From the NCBI RefSeq assembly GCF_014205135.1, contig NZ_JACHMY010000001.1, forward strand, positions 2,418,001 through 2,482,000: a stretch of DNA of 64,000 bases, read 5' to 3'. The position numbers and the translations under genes are program-made. Position 1 is the stretch's first letter; each line of letters starts with the position of its first letter. Of this stretch, positions 1 to 8,416 are shown piece after piece. Below the pieces are notes generated by a model. The model did no database searches. It was not told the DNA's origin and saw only the letters and a program-made list of their open reading frames with translations. Origin of the DNA: Kribbella italica (lineage in GTDB: Bacteria > Actinomycetota > Actinomycetes > Propionibacteriales > Kribbellaceae).

Positions 1-1893
1 GGCGCCCAGGCTGCGCTGGACGATTTGCTGCGGCTGATCTCCGGTGGACGCGGGCCGGATCAGCGGCATCATTCGCTGCAGGACGTGATCGGCTGGAGCC
101 TCGAACTGCTGGACGACGAGGAGCGGCTGCTGTTCCGGCGGTTGGGGATGTTCGTCGGCGGGTTCGACCTGGAGGCCGTCGCTGCGCTCAGTCCCGAGCT
201 GGGTGTCGGAGCGGTCGCCGATCTCGTCGGCCGGCTGGCCGACCGCAGCCTGGTCGTGCACCGCAGGGTCGGTACGACGACGCGATGGTCGCTGCTGGAG
301 ACGGTCCGCGCGGTCGCCGTCCACGAACTGACCGCGAGTGGTGAGGACATCGGGCCGCGGTACGTGCGGTGGGCCGCCGACACCGCCGTACAGATGGAGG
401 CCCGGATCGAGCAGCTCGTACCCGCCGAGTTCGACGCGGTCGCCGACGACCTGCGGAACGCGCTCGCGCAGGTCGGTCCGCGGTTACGCGAGGCGCCGAC
501 GGCGTACCAGCTGGCCAAGTCGCTGGCCCGGCTCAGCTTCTGGCGCGGACACGTGGTCGCCGCTCGTGATCTCTACTGCGCCGCTGCGGACCTCGATCCG
601 GCGAGCGCCGCCGAGGACCTTGCCACGGCCGCCTCCGTCGCGCTCGCGACCGCTGACGGGGAGACCGGCTTCAGGCTGTTGCTGCAAGCAGCCGACGCGG
701 CCGGCTCCGAGACGGCACGGGCCGTACCGCTCGCGGCGGCGGTGGTCGCCGTGACCCGGTTCTCGATGTCGTTCACCGACGTGGTGTCGCACGAGCGCCT
801 GGTCGAGCTGCTGGCGGAGGCATCCGCCCTGGCCGACCCGGCGGATCCGCGGTCGGCCGCCGTACTGGCGATGGCTCGGGCCTGGGTGTCGGGCCAAACA
901 CCACTCGACCCGGATCTCGATCTGTCGCGCGCCGCGGTCGCAGCAGCTCGCCGGACCGGCGACGACGCCCTCGTGCTGGGTGCGTTGGACGCGCTCGGCA
1001 CCGCCTTGGCCAATGCCGGACAGTTGCGTCAGGCCCATCGGCTGTCCGACGAACGACTCCGGCTGGCTGTCACCGCTTCCCGCTCCGATCCCGCGGTCGT
1101 GGCTGAGCTGATCGACCTCTTCCATGTGGCGTCGACCTCCGCGCTCGCGGCCGGGGATCTGCCGGCCGCCGCCGCGATCGCCGAGCAGGCTTCGCGGCAG
1201 GACTCGGTCGGCATCCATCCCGCCATCATCGCGCCCAGGTTGATCCGGCTCCACGGTTTGTCCGGGGACTTCGACAGGGCGTTGGCGCAGGCCGACGTGC
1301 TGTGGGAGGGCTGGTTGTCCTCCGGAGCGGTGTCGGAGCTGACTTCGCTCCGCGGTGACTGGCCGTCGTCGGCGGTCTCGGTCGTGGCGATGGTGTACGG
1401 CGTACGCGGTGACGGTCCACAGTTCGAGGAGTGGCGGTCGCGCGCCCTCCGCGTGGCGCGCGTCGAGGATGCAGCCGATTCCCTCGCGCTGGCGGCGCCC
1501 GCGGCGTTCGCCGACGCGCGTGTCGCCGTGCACACCGGCCGGTACGACGACGCGCCGCGGTTGGTCGCCGCCGCGCTAGCCGCGTTTCCGCAGAAGTGGT
1601 GGCTGCCGTACGCCCACGCGGCCGGGGCGGAGTTGGCGGTGGTCGCCGGGCTGCCCGACGCAGCCGAACGGCTCGCGGAGGCGGGACCGGCCGCGGCCGA
1701 GAACGATTGGGCGGCGGCGTGCCTGGCGCGCGCGGCTGCCCGTCGTACGGGTGACTTGGAGCTGCTGGCCGAGTCGGTGGCACAGTGGGAGCGGCTCGGT
1801 GCGCGCTTCGAACGCGCGGTCACGTTGCAGCTGATCCCTTTTCGTGCGGACGAGGGCGCCGCGGAGCTCGCGGCCTTGAAGGCATCTCAGTAG
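1..1893 (+). CDS. AfsR/LuxR-type transcriptional regulator, C-terminal part (5' end outside window)
   Basis: The reading frame is already open at base 1, so the N-terminus lies outside the window. The first visible residues (GGRGPDQRHHSL, then a VIGWSLELLDDEERLLFRRL segment) match the linker after the NB-ARC-like ATPase of AfsR/BTAD or LuxR-type STAND regulators. The remaining ~550 residues are Ala/Leu-rich helical repeats of TPR type. No helix-turn-helix occurs at the C-terminus, so a DNA-binding domain, if present, must be in the missing N-terminal part. Such proteins act as ATP-dependent cytoplasmic activators of secondary metabolism or morphology genes; the target here is unknown. Family confidence is good, function low. 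Confidence 0.75.
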   Translation, partial: GAQAALDDLLRLISGGRGPDQRHHSLQDVIGWSLELLDDEERLLFRRLGMFVGGFDLEAVAALSPELGVGAVADLVGRLADRSLVVHRRVGTTTRWSLLETVRAVAVHELTASGEDIGPRYVRWAADTAVQMEARIEQLVPAEFDAVADDLRNALAQVGPRLREAPTAYQLAKSLARLSFWRGHVVAARDLYCAAADLDPASAAEDLATAASVALATADGETGFRLLLQAADAAGSETARAVPLAAAVVAVTRFSMSFTDVVSHERLVELLAEASALADPADPRSAAVLAMARAWVSGQTPLDPDLDLSRAAVAAARRTGDDALVLGALDALGTALANAGQLRQAHRLSDERLRLAVTASRSDPAVVAELIDLFHVASTSALAAGDLPAAAAIAEQASRQDSVGIHPAIIAPRLIRLHGLSGDFDRALAQADVLWEGWLSSGAVSELTSLRGDWPSSAVSVVAMVYGVRGDGPQFEEWRSRALRVARVEDAADSLALAAPAAFADARVAVHTGRYDDAPRLVAAALAAFPQKWWLPYAHAAGAELAVVAGLPDAAERLAEAGPAAAENDWAAACLARAAARRTGDLELLAESVAQWERLGARFERAVTLQLIPFRADEGAAELAALKASQ

Positions 1894-1928
1894 TCCGGCC
1901 AGTTGCCCTGGGCAAGTCACCGCGGGAA

Positions 1929-1943
1929 GTGACACCACGTCAC
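1929..1943. promoter_or_regulatory. Perfect inverted-repeat operator GTGAC-N5-GTCAC upstream of the two-component operon
   Basis: GTGACACCACGTCAC has perfect 5-bp arms. The 22 bases at 1929-1950 recur exactly at 58143-58164, and the downstream spacing to a GACA-N-ACTG element (about 1966-1973) is also kept. The same 15-mer in reverse complement lies at 3735-3749, just after the response regulator gene. I infer that it is the binding site of the NarL-family regulator encoded at 3131-3733, placed at about -35 to -50 of the kinase promoter. Confidence 0.6.
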
Positions 1944-2018
1944 TGGTTCGTCCGGTGGGACGGCGACATACTGGCGTTCAGGAACCACACCGACACGGCG
2001 ACGGAGAATGCGGGCATC

Positions 2019-3134
2019 TTGACGTCTGAGCAGGCTGCGAACGGATCCAAGGCGACGCTCCGGCGGCTGAACCTGTACAAGCTTCTGCCGCTGGTCGCCG
2101 CCGGCGGGGTGCTGCACGTCGCGCTCGACGCCCAGAACTGGTGGCACGCGGTGATTCTGAGCGTCGGCGTGGTGGCGGGTGTCGTCGGCTTCGTCCAGTG
2201 GGCGGGCGGCAAGCTGATGGCGGTCGCAGTGCCGTGTCTGGTGGTCGCGGCGGCCGTCTGGCTGTTCGGCGCGGCGGTCGGCGACAGCGCCGGGTCGTTC
2301 ATCGGGCTGCTGATCGTGGGACCGCTCGTCGTACCGGACCTGAAGCGGCACCGCCTGGCCGCGGGGGTGGCGCTGGTGGTTGCCGTCGCCGTCCTGGGCT
2401 CGGCCAAGCTGTGGGTCGACCCGGAAGGGTTTCGCGGTGACCTGATCCGGTTCGTCCTCGTCCCGGCGGCGGTCACCGCCGTCGTGATCGGGCTGAGGTT
2501 TCCCAACCGCGGCTTCTACGACGTCGTACGGGACCTCGAGGAGACCCGCGAGCGCGAGGCCGAGCTGGCCGTGATGCGCGAACGGGTCCGCTTCGCCGGT
2601 GACCTGCACGACATCCAGGGCCACACCCTGCACGTGGTGAAGCTGAAGGTGGCCCTGGCCCAGAAGATCCTCCGGTCCGACGCGACGCAGGCCGAGCAGG
2701 AGCTGCGCGAGATCCACGCCCTGGTCGTCGACACGATCAACCAGACCAAGGCGCTGGCCTACGGTCAGCGGCGGCTGAACCTGCAGGCCGAGCTGGAGAA
2801 CGCGAAGAACCTGCTCGAAGCGGCCGGCGCCGAGGTCACGATCGACAGCGACGGCGAACCCGACCCAGGATGGAGCGACCCCTTGAGCCAGGTCCTTCGG
2901 GAGACGACCACCAACATCCTGCGCCACGCGCGGGCCCAGGAGGTCCGGATCGAGCTCGGGACGACGGGGCTGGTGATCACCAACGACGGCGCCGACGGCG
3001 AGCGCGTCCCGGAGTTGCGCGGCCTGGCCGGTCTGCGAGAGCTGGTCGTCGACGGCGGCGGCACGCTCGTCGCCGAGCAGCACGGCGAGACCTTCCGGAC
3101 GGCCGTCGTCTTCGGCGGCGGAGGGACACGATGA
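2019..3134 (+). CDS. Sensor histidine kinase, NarL-type (HisKA_3)
   Basis: Membrane-bound sensor kinase of about 371 aa. The first ~170 residues hold several hydrophobic segments (from about residue 15 to 165). A coiled region follows, then the HisKA_3 phosphoacceptor motif DLHDIQGHTLHVVK with His197, then a reduced HATPase domain with ETTTNILRHA as N-box. It overlaps the response regulator by 4 nt (ATGA), so the two are co-translated. The start is uncertain: TTG at 2019 has a GGAG 11-12 nt upstream, and in-frame GTG 1929 lies inside the operator. I prefer 2019 because the operator and flank recur at 58143 in a promoter setting. The layout resembles DesK/DesR or YvfT/YvfU systems beside ABC exporters. 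Confidence 0.85.
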   Translation: MTSEQAANGSKATLRRLNLYKLLPLVAAGGVLHVALDAQNWWHAVILSVGVVAGVVGFVQWAGGKLMAVAVPCLVVAAAVWLFGAAVGDSAGSFIGLLIVGPLVVPDLKRHRLAAGVALVVAVAVLGSAKLWVDPEGFRGDLIRFVLVPAAVTAVVIGLRFPNRGFYDVVRDLEETREREAELAVMRERVRFAGDLHDIQGHTLHVVKLKVALAQKILRSDATQAEQELREIHALVVDTINQTKALAYGQRRLNLQAELENAKNLLEAAGAEVTIDSDGEPDPGWSDPLSQVLRETTTNILRHARAQEVRIELGTTGLVITNDGADGERVPELRGLAGLRELVVDGGGTLVAEQHGETFRTAVVFGGGGTR

Positions 3135-3733
3135 TCACGATCGTGCTGGCCGACGACGAAGCGCTGCTGCGCAAGGCGCTGGCGAAGCTGCTGCCGATGG
3201 AAGGCGACATCCAGGTGCTCGCAGAAGCCACCGACGGCGCGCAGGCCGCCGAGGCGACGTTGCGCGAGCGGCCCGACGTCCTCGTCATCGATCTCGAGAT
3301 GCCGGGCACCGACGGACTCGCCGCCGTCGCCACGATTCGGGAGACCCTGCCGCAGCAGGCGATCCTGATGCTGACCCGGCACGCGAAGCCGGGTGTACTG
3401 CGGCGCGCGCTGAAGCTCGGCGTGCAGGGCTTCGTCAGCAAGTCCGCCGAGCCGGCCCACATCGCCTCCGTGATCGGCCTCCTGCACGAGGGGAAGCGCT
3501 GGATCGATCCGGAGGTGTCGGCGCGTGCCGTCGTCGACGACAACCCGCTGACCGACCGCGAGCTCGACGCGCTGCGGCTGACCAGCGAGGGGTACGCCGT
3601 GGCCGACATCGCCACCCGGCTGTTCCTTGCCGAAGGCACCGTTCGCAACTACCTGTCCAACGCCATGCGCAAGACCCAGGCCAAGAGCCGCCACGAGGCA
3701 GCCCGCTACGCCCGCGAGCACGACTGGCTCTAG
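3131..3733 (+). CDS. Response regulator, NarL/FixJ family
   Basis: 200 aa, cytoplasmic DNA-binding regulator. The receiver domain (1-120) has acidic residues D8/D9, phospho-acceptor Asp54 in VIDLEMPG and Lys103 near the FVSKS motif. The C-terminal LuxR-type helix-turn-helix (about 138-195) starts at LTDRELDALRL and includes the recognition segment EGTVRNYLSNAMRK. ATG overlaps the kinase stop. The gene is bracketed by GTGAC-N5-GTCAC sites at 1929 and 3735, the expected pattern for an autoregulated system that also controls the ABC genes downstream. Family assignment is firm; the inducing signal is unknown. Confidence 0.92.
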   Translation: MITIVLADDEALLRKALAKLLPMEGDIQVLAEATDGAQAAEATLRERPDVLVIDLEMPGTDGLAAVATIRETLPQQAILMLTRHAKPGVLRRALKLGVQGFVSKSAEPAHIASVIGLLHEGKRWIDPEVSARAVVDDNPLTDRELDALRLTSEGYAVADIATRLFLAEGTVRNYLSNAMRKTQAKSRHEAARYAREHDWL

Positions 3734-3734
3734 T

Positions 3735-3795
3735 GTGACGTGGTGTCACATGGATCCCCTGACACACTTCACAACAGGCTGTGACGTGACGGCAC
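3735..3795. promoter_or_regulatory. Two response-regulator boxes ahead of the ABC exporter operon
   Basis: GTGACGTGGTGTCAC (3735-3749) is the exact reverse complement of the 1929 box. A second copy with one changed arm base, GTGACGTGACGGCAC, lies at 3781-3795. The copies are 46 bp apart and end 35 nt before the ATG of the ABC ATPase gene. This 97-nt gap probably holds a regulated promoter, so the transporter would be controlled by the adjacent two-component system. Confidence 0.6.
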
Positions 3796-3830
3796 TGTGG
3801 CCGGGCGGGCTGATCGACTGAGATAGAGGC

Positions 3831-4715
3831 ATGGCCTCCACCGCAGTGATCGAAGTCGAAGACCTCAACCTCGCCTACGGCGATTTCCACGCCGTCCGCG
3901 ACCTGTCCTTCCACGTCCGCCAGGGCGAGCTGTACGCCCTGCTCGGGACCAACGGCGCCGGCAAGACCTCCACGCTGGAGGTGATCGAGGGGCACCGCGT
4001 CGCCACCTCCGGCGAGGTCCGGGTCTTCGGCAGCAACCCGCGGAACCGGAACGAGACCCGGCCCCGGATGGGCATCATGCTGCAGGAGAGCGGCTTCTCC
4101 CCCGATCTCACCGTCCGCGAGACCGTGCACCTGATCGGCCGGCTGTCCCGGCGTACCGACGACGTCGAGCGGGTGCTGGCCGTCGTCGATCTGATGCACA
4201 AGGCAACGACCCGGGTCGGGCAGCTGTCGGGCGGCGAGAAGCGTCGCCTCGACTTCGCCACCGCCGTGTACGGCGCTCCGGAGCTCGTCTTCCTCGACGA
4301 ACCCACCACCGGGCTGGACATCCAGTCCCGCGACGCGCTGTGGGACGCCGTCGACCGGCTGCGCGAGGACGGCTCGACCGTCGTACTGACCACGCACTAC
4401 CTCGAGGAGGCGCAGCAGCGCGCCGACCGGATCGGCCTGATGCACAAGGGCACCTTCTACCGCGAGGGCACCGTGCTCGAGCTCACCAGCACCCTGCCGG
4501 CCGTCATCAACTTCCGGCTGCCCGACGAGGCTCCGCTGCCCCCGCTGACGACCACCGGCACCGACCAGGGCCACCACCGCATCGAGACCTTCGAGCTCGA
4601 GCAGGACCTGCGCACGTTGCTCAACTGGGCCCACAGCGCCTCCGTGCCGCTCACCGAGCTCGACGCAGGCCCCACCCGGCTCGACGACATCTTCCGGTCG
4701 ATCGACCGCGGCTGA
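3831..4715 (+). CDS. ABC transporter ATP-binding protein
   Basis: 294 aa, cytoplasmic ATPase subunit of an exporter. Walker A GTNGAGKTS is at about 39-47, Q-loop near 85 (MLQESGFS), signature LSGGEKRR at 132-139, Walker B LVFLDEPTTGLD at 152-163, and the switch His in TTHYLEEA. A C-terminal extension (about 225-294) is typical of DrrA/CcmA-type exporters for drugs, lipids or peptides. AGAGG lies just before the ATG. The permease gene follows after 26 nt. Substrate unknown. The context (two-component system with operator boxes) suggests a stress- or antibiotic-responsive exporter of the YvfR or Bce-like kind. Confidence 0.92.
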   Translation: MASTAVIEVEDLNLAYGDFHAVRDLSFHVRQGELYALLGTNGAGKTSTLEVIEGHRVATSGEVRVFGSNPRNRNETRPRMGIMLQESGFSPDLTVRETVHLIGRLSRRTDDVERVLAVVDLMHKATTRVGQLSGGEKRRLDFATAVYGAPELVFLDEPTTGLDIQSRDALWDAVDRLREDGSTVVLTTHYLEEAQQRADRIGLMHKGTFYREGTVLELTSTLPAVINFRLPDEAPLPPLTTTGTDQGHHRIETFELEQDLRTLLNWAHSASVPLTELDAGPTRLDDIFRSIDRG

Positions 4716-4741
4716 CCACCTCTCGCAGACAAGGATCGACC

Positions 4742-5458
4742 ATGTTCGACATCGCGCTGAGCGAACTCGCTCAGACCTTCCGCAACCGCTCGGTACTCAT
4801 CACCAGCTTCTTCATGCCCGTCGCGGCCAGTGTGTTCTTCATCTGGCGCCGCGAGATCTTCGCCTCGGTCGGCCAGGGTTTCATCGCCGCCCTGGTGATC
4901 TTCACCATCGCGGCCTTCGGGCTGTACGCCAGCGCCGTGACCTCGCTGGCCGCGCGCCGGCAGAACCTGTTCCTCAAGCGCCTGCGGTCCACCTCGGCCA
5001 GCGACGCCGGGATCCTGGTCGGGATGATCCTGCCGGCCACCGTGCTGGCGGCGATCCAGACCACCGTCGTCCTCGTCGTGCTCGGGGTCGTGACCGAGCA
5101 GCCCAGCGACATCGTCTTGATGGTGGTCGGCGCGCTGCTCGTGATCGCCATGATGATCGGCCTCGGACTCGCGACCGCCGGCGTGACCCGCTCGCCCGAG
5201 CACGCGCAGGTGACGACCCTGCCGATCAGCCTCGGCGTGATCGCGATCGTGAACTGGGTCGCGATCTCGGGCAGCGAGGACCTGACCGTGCTCAAGCGCG
5301 CGCTCCCCGGAGGTGCGGCCACCGAGCTGCTCACCCGCGCCTGGGACGGCGGCGTACCGGGAGCCGATGTCCTGGTGCTCGTCGCGCCGACGCTGGCCTG
5401 GGTGGTCGTCTCGGCCGCACTCGCCCTCAAGTACTTCCAGTGGGAACCCCGCCGCTGA
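4742..5458 (+). CDS. ABC transporter permease (ABC-2 type)
   Basis: 238 aa with about six hydrophobic segments, beginning with the LITSFFMPVAASVFFIW stretch. Topology and length match compact ABC-2 exporters that pair with one ATPase subunit. A motif containing RRQNLFLKRLRSTSASD sits in the cytoplasmic loop where ABC-2 permeases carry their ATPase-coupling helix. An AAGGA motif precedes the ATG. It lies between its ATPase gene and a GPP34 gene, all same strand and tightly spaced, so one operon is likely. Confidence 0.88.
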   Translation: MFDIALSELAQTFRNRSVLITSFFMPVAASVFFIWRREIFASVGQGFIAALVIFTIAAFGLYASAVTSLAARRQNLFLKRLRSTSASDAGILVGMILPATVLAAIQTTVVLVVLGVVTEQPSDIVLMVVGALLVIAMMIGLGLATAGVTRSPEHAQVTTLPISLGVIAIVNWVAISGSEDLTVLKRALPGGAATELLTRAWDGGVPGADVLVLVAPTLAWVVVSAALALKYFQWEPRR

Positions 5459-5476
5459 GTCCTGAAAGGACCCCTC

Positions 5477-6157
5477 ATGCTTCACTCCGAAGAAGAACCC
5501 ACCCTGGCCGAGGACCTGCTGCTCCTGCTCTTCCAGCCGAGCTCCGGCACCATCGCCGGCGAGAACACCCTGTACTACGCACTCGGCGGCGCGGTGCTCG
5601 CCGACCTCGCCCTGCACGACCACGTGACGGTGACCCAGTCGTTCGGCACCAAGCTCGAGACCACCAGCGACCGCTTCCCGGCCGATCCCAGCCTGCGGTC
5701 GGCCTGGGACTACATCGACGAGAAGCCGCGGCGGGTCCAGACCGTGCTCGCGGCGATCGGCCCTGCGCTGCGCGGACCGTTGCTCGAACGCCTGGTCGAC
5801 CGCGGCGACCTCGTACGGGTCGACCGCAAGACGCTCGTCGTGTTCACCACGAAGGCCCTGCAGGAGGGCTCGAACGGCAGACGGGCGGCACTGCTCGCCT
5901 CGGTCCGGGAAGCGCTCGTCGACGGCGTGGAACCAACGGCCCGCGTGGCCGCGCTGGCCGCGCTGATCTCGGGCAGCGGAACGCTCCCGCAGTTCCATCG
6001 CGAGATCCCATGGGACTCCACGGTCATCTCACGGGCCAAGGAGTTCGAGCAGGGCAACTGGGGTGCGGGCGCGGCCGCCGAGGCCGTCACGCGCACCGTC
6101 ACGGCCACGATCGTCAGCAACGCCATCGTCGCCGCGACCGTGCTCCCGCAGCAGTAG
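5477..6157 (+). CDS. GPP34 (GOLPH3/VPS74-like) family protein
   Basis: 226 aa, soluble and mostly helical. The start TLAEDLLLLLFQPSSG, then ENTLYYALGGAVLADLALHD, is the hallmark of the GPP34 fold, which in eukaryotic GOLPH3 binds phosphatidylinositol-4-phosphate and retains Golgi enzymes. Actinobacteria carry many GPP34 proteins with no settled role. The gene lies 18 nt after the ABC permease, with AAAGGA before the ATG. Inference: a peripheral membrane or regulatory accessory of the exporter. A strong hairpin follows and closes the operon. Confidence 0.85.
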   Translation: MLHSEEEPTLAEDLLLLLFQPSSGTIAGENTLYYALGGAVLADLALHDHVTVTQSFGTKLETTSDRFPADPSLRSAWDYIDEKPRRVQTVLAAIGPALRGPLLERLVDRGDLVRVDRKTLVVFTTKALQEGSNGRRAALLASVREALVDGVEPTARVAALAALISGSGTLPQFHREIPWDSTVISRAKEFEQGNWGAGAAAEAVTRTVTATIVSNAIVAATVLPQQ

Positions 6158-6169
6158 CAGTCACGTCAG

Positions 6170-6204
6170 CAGCCGGTACCCGCCGTGACGGCGGGTACCG
6201 GCTG
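6170..6204. terminator. Strong hairpin between convergent operons
   Basis: A perfect 15-bp stem, CAGCCGGTACCCGCC at 6170-6184 pairing with 6190-6204, around a 5-nt loop. It sits between the GPP34 gene (plus strand) and the anti-sigma gene (minus strand), so it probably ends transcription from both sides. There is no long T tract, as is common in high-GC actinobacteria. Confidence 0.75.
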
Positions 6205-6207
6205 TTG

Positions 6208-6867
6208 TCACAGTCCGCCCGAGGCGACGTTGCGGCCGCGGTCGTCGAGGACGCGGAACGCGGTCGCGTCCGGACGCAGGACCGACGAGTTGAGGTTGCA
6301 GTGCATCTCGCGGTCGCCGGTGCCGATGAACTCGCCCGCCGGCGCGGTCCGGCCGTCGGCCGTGACGACCACGACCCGGTACGTCTCACCGTCCGCGAAC
6401 CCGGTCGCGGTCAGCTTGATCTCCATCCCCCAGGTGTGCGGTACGACGTCGGCCGTCGACCGTACGGCGGGGTCGGCCACGGCGACGGTGACCGGTTCGA
6501 GCGGGATCTCCGGTGGCTTCGGGGCGAGCCCGTACCCGAGGGCCGCTCCCCCGGCGCCGATCACGACGACGGCCGCGGCGGCCACCAGCCAGCGCCCGAC
6601 CGGGCGACGGCGACGCGGCTCGTTGTCGATCGCGGTCAGGATCGACTCCTCCAGCCAGGCCGGCGGCGCCGGAAGCTCCGCGCCGAGCCGGTCCGGATCG
6701 ACCATGCGCAGGGGCTCGGCCAGTGGAGCGATCGCCGCGAGCTCCGCGCGGCACTCCGGGCAGCCGTCCAGGTGCGCCCGCACCCTGGTCACCTCGGCGG
6801 GAGTCAGCTGGCCGAGCGCGTACGTGCCGAGCAGCTCGCGCAACGCCCTGTGCTCTTCGGGGTTCAC
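6208..6867 (-). CDS. Zinc-finger anti-sigma factor with one membrane helix (RskA/RslA-like)
   Basis: 219 aa. The N-terminal cytoplasmic anti-sigma domain has the zinc motif HLDGCPEC (H-x3-C-x2-C) near residues 32-39. One transmembrane segment (WLVAAAAVVVIGAGGAALGYG, split across about 94-114) leads to an extracytoplasmic domain of about 100 aa. GTG start overlaps the sigma gene stop by 4 nt. It should hold the adjacent ECF sigma factor at the membrane until regulated proteolysis or a redox signal releases it, as known for SigK/RskA and SigL/RslA pairs. Confidence 0.88.
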   Translation of the reverse strand: MNPEEHRALRELLGTYALGQLTPAEVTRVRAHLDGCPECRAELAAIAPLAEPLRMVDPDRLGAELPAPPAWLEESILTAIDNEPRRRRPVGRWLVAAAAVVVIGAGGAALGYGLAPKPPEIPLEPVTVAVADPAVRSTADVVPHTWGMEIKLTATGFADGETYRVVVVTADGRTAPAGEFIGTGDREMHCNLNSSVLRPDATAFRVLDDRGRNVASGGL

Positions 6868-7397
6868 AGCTCGACTCCCATCTCGTCCATCGCCAGCCGC
6901 AGCGCCTTCAGTCCGTAGAAGACCCGGCTGCGCAAGGTCCCGACCGGGACTCCCTGCTCGGCCGCGACCTCGGCGTACGGGCGTCCTCGAAGGTACGTCT
7001 CCACGAGGGCGCTGCGCGCCTCGGGGCGGATCCGCTGCAACGCCTCCTCGATCAGCCAGCCGGTCACCGTCCGGTCGTCGTCGGCGGTGGTCGACGGACC
7101 GATCGCGGTCAGGACGTCGAGCGGCTGCGGGCTGACCGGCCGCAGCGAGCGGCGGCGTGCCTCGTCGATCACGACGTTCCGGGTGATCGCGAACAACCAC
7201 ACCCGCAGGCTGGCGAGCGACGGGTCGTACCGGTCCGCCGCTCGCCAGGCCCGCAGGAAGGTCTCCTGCACCACGTCCCGTGCAGCGCCCTCGTCGTCCA
7301 GCTGCCGCAACGCGTAGCGGTACAGCTCGGCTCCGTGTTCCGTGTAGGCGGCGCGGATACCGTCCTCACGACTCAGGTCGTGCACGGTCCTGTTCAT
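6864..7397 (-). CDS. ECF RNA polymerase sigma factor (SigK/SigL-like)
   Basis: 177 aa, two-domain ECF sigma factor. Region 2 (about 20-85) includes LYRYALRQL and the core-binding segment ARDVVQETFLRAWR; region 4 (about 120-172) includes YAEVAAEQGVPVGTLRSRVFYGLKALR. Start ATG overlaps the DUF4394 stop by 4 nt and the stop overlaps the anti-sigma start by 4 nt, so the order DUF4394, sigma, anti-sigma is one translationally coupled operon. Inferred role: an extracytoplasmic stress response with the anti-sigma as its sensor. Confidence 0.92.
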   Translation of the reverse strand: MNRTVHDLSREDGIRAAYTEHGAELYRYALRQLDDEGAARDVVQETFLRAWRAADRYDPSLASLRVWLFAITRNVVIDEARRRSLRPVSPQPLDVLTAIGPSTTADDDRTVTGWLIEEALQRIRPEARSALVETYLRGRPYAEVAAEQGVPVGTLRSRVFYGLKALRLAMDEMGVEL

Positions 7398-8269
7398 CGA
7401 GCGGCGAAGGCCAGACCGACGACGTCGCCGAGCCCGAGGGCGAGCAGCGGGGTCGCCCGACCGGTCCGCAGGTCGACCTTGACCAGCTTGGTCCCGGACA
7501 GCAGCCCGCTGGTCCGGATCGCGGCGATCGCGGTGTAGTCGCGAGCGTCGTACGAGCCGGTGGTGCGGGCCCGGCCGTCGATGTCGAAGCCGTTCACCGC
7601 GGTGAAGTCGAAGCCGAGGCGGCCGACGCTGAAGAGCTGGCCGGTGTTCGGCGACACGGCCGGCGTCCGGCCCGGCAGCGTGCCCTGGGTGACGAGCGTG
7701 TTCTTGTTCGCGTCCAGTCCGTACAGCCCGGTGGTGGTCGCTCCGGCGAAGCTGTCCGTGTACGCCGAGGCGGCGACTCGCGGCGTGCTGCCGCTCGCAT
7801 AGGCCAGCGGCGTGTCGACGCCCGCGACAGCGCCGGTGTCGGGGTGCAGCCGCAGGTTGCGGCCCGACTCGGTGACGACCCGGATCCGGTCCACGGTCGG
7901 GTTGAAGTCGAAGCCCACCGCGGTACCTACCGCGCCGGCGGCCGGCGTACCGACCGCTGTTGCCTGACCGGTGCGGCCGTTCACCTTGTAGACCTGGCCC
8001 GACTTGCCCAGCGCGTACAGCTCCTTGGTGGCCGGGCGGGTGTCGATCCCGACCAGGCGGTCACCGTGCTTCAGCCCGCGCACCTTGACCCGGTGCTCGG
8101 TCAGCAACGGGAGTTTGGCGTTGCGGACGCTCAGCGAACCCGATGCCTCCAGCAAATAGATCGACGCCCCACCCGATCGCGGCGACGACGCGGCGGCCGG
8201 CTGCACCGCCACCAGACCACTGGTCGCCGCAAGCCCGAGAGCGACGAGTACCGCGGAAAACTTCCTCAT
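7394..8269 (-). CDS. Secreted DUF4394 domain protein
   Basis: 291 aa. A signal peptide (MRKFSAVLVALGLAATS, cleavage likely after AAA near 27-30) is followed by about 260 residues of beta-propeller-like repeats containing GIDTRPATKELYAL, GFDFNPTVDRIRVV and YGLDANKNTLV, the pattern of DUF4394. The ATG at 8269 has AAGGAG upstream. It is the first gene of an operon with an ECF sigma/anti-sigma pair. DUF4394 proteins are often found with such pairs and are probably exported targets or ligands of the signalling route. Exact function unknown. Confidence 0.85.
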   Translation of the reverse strand: MRKFSAVLVALGLAATSGLVAVQPAAASSPRSGGASIYLLEASGSLSVRNAKLPLLTEHRVKVRGLKHGDRLVGIDTRPATKELYALGKSGQVYKVNGRTGQATAVGTPAAGAVGTAVGFDFNPTVDRIRVVTESGRNLRLHPDTGAVAGVDTPLAYASGSTPRVAASAYTDSFAGATTTGLYGLDANKNTLVTQGTLPGRTPAVSPNTGQLFSVGRLGFDFTAVNGFDIDGRARTTGSYDARDYTAIAAIRTSGLLSGTKLVKVDLRTGRATPLLALGLGDVVGLAFAAR

Positions 8270-8416
8270 GTCCGGCTCCTTGTTCGACAACAGAACGCCG
8301 GTGAGTACGTCGGACCGGCCGACGGCGTTCACCGCGGGTACAAGAAGTTCGGATCAGGTCGCCCTCCGGATGGTGCGCCGGCCGGCTGGGCCGGAGCGGC
8401 GCACCCGCGCGTCAGG

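Noticed and set aside
1929..2018. GTG at 1929 as the kinase start codon
   Set aside because: In frame, but it is the first base of the operator palindrome, and the same 22 bases stand in a promoter position at 58143. TTG 2019 with a GGAG upstream is preferred.
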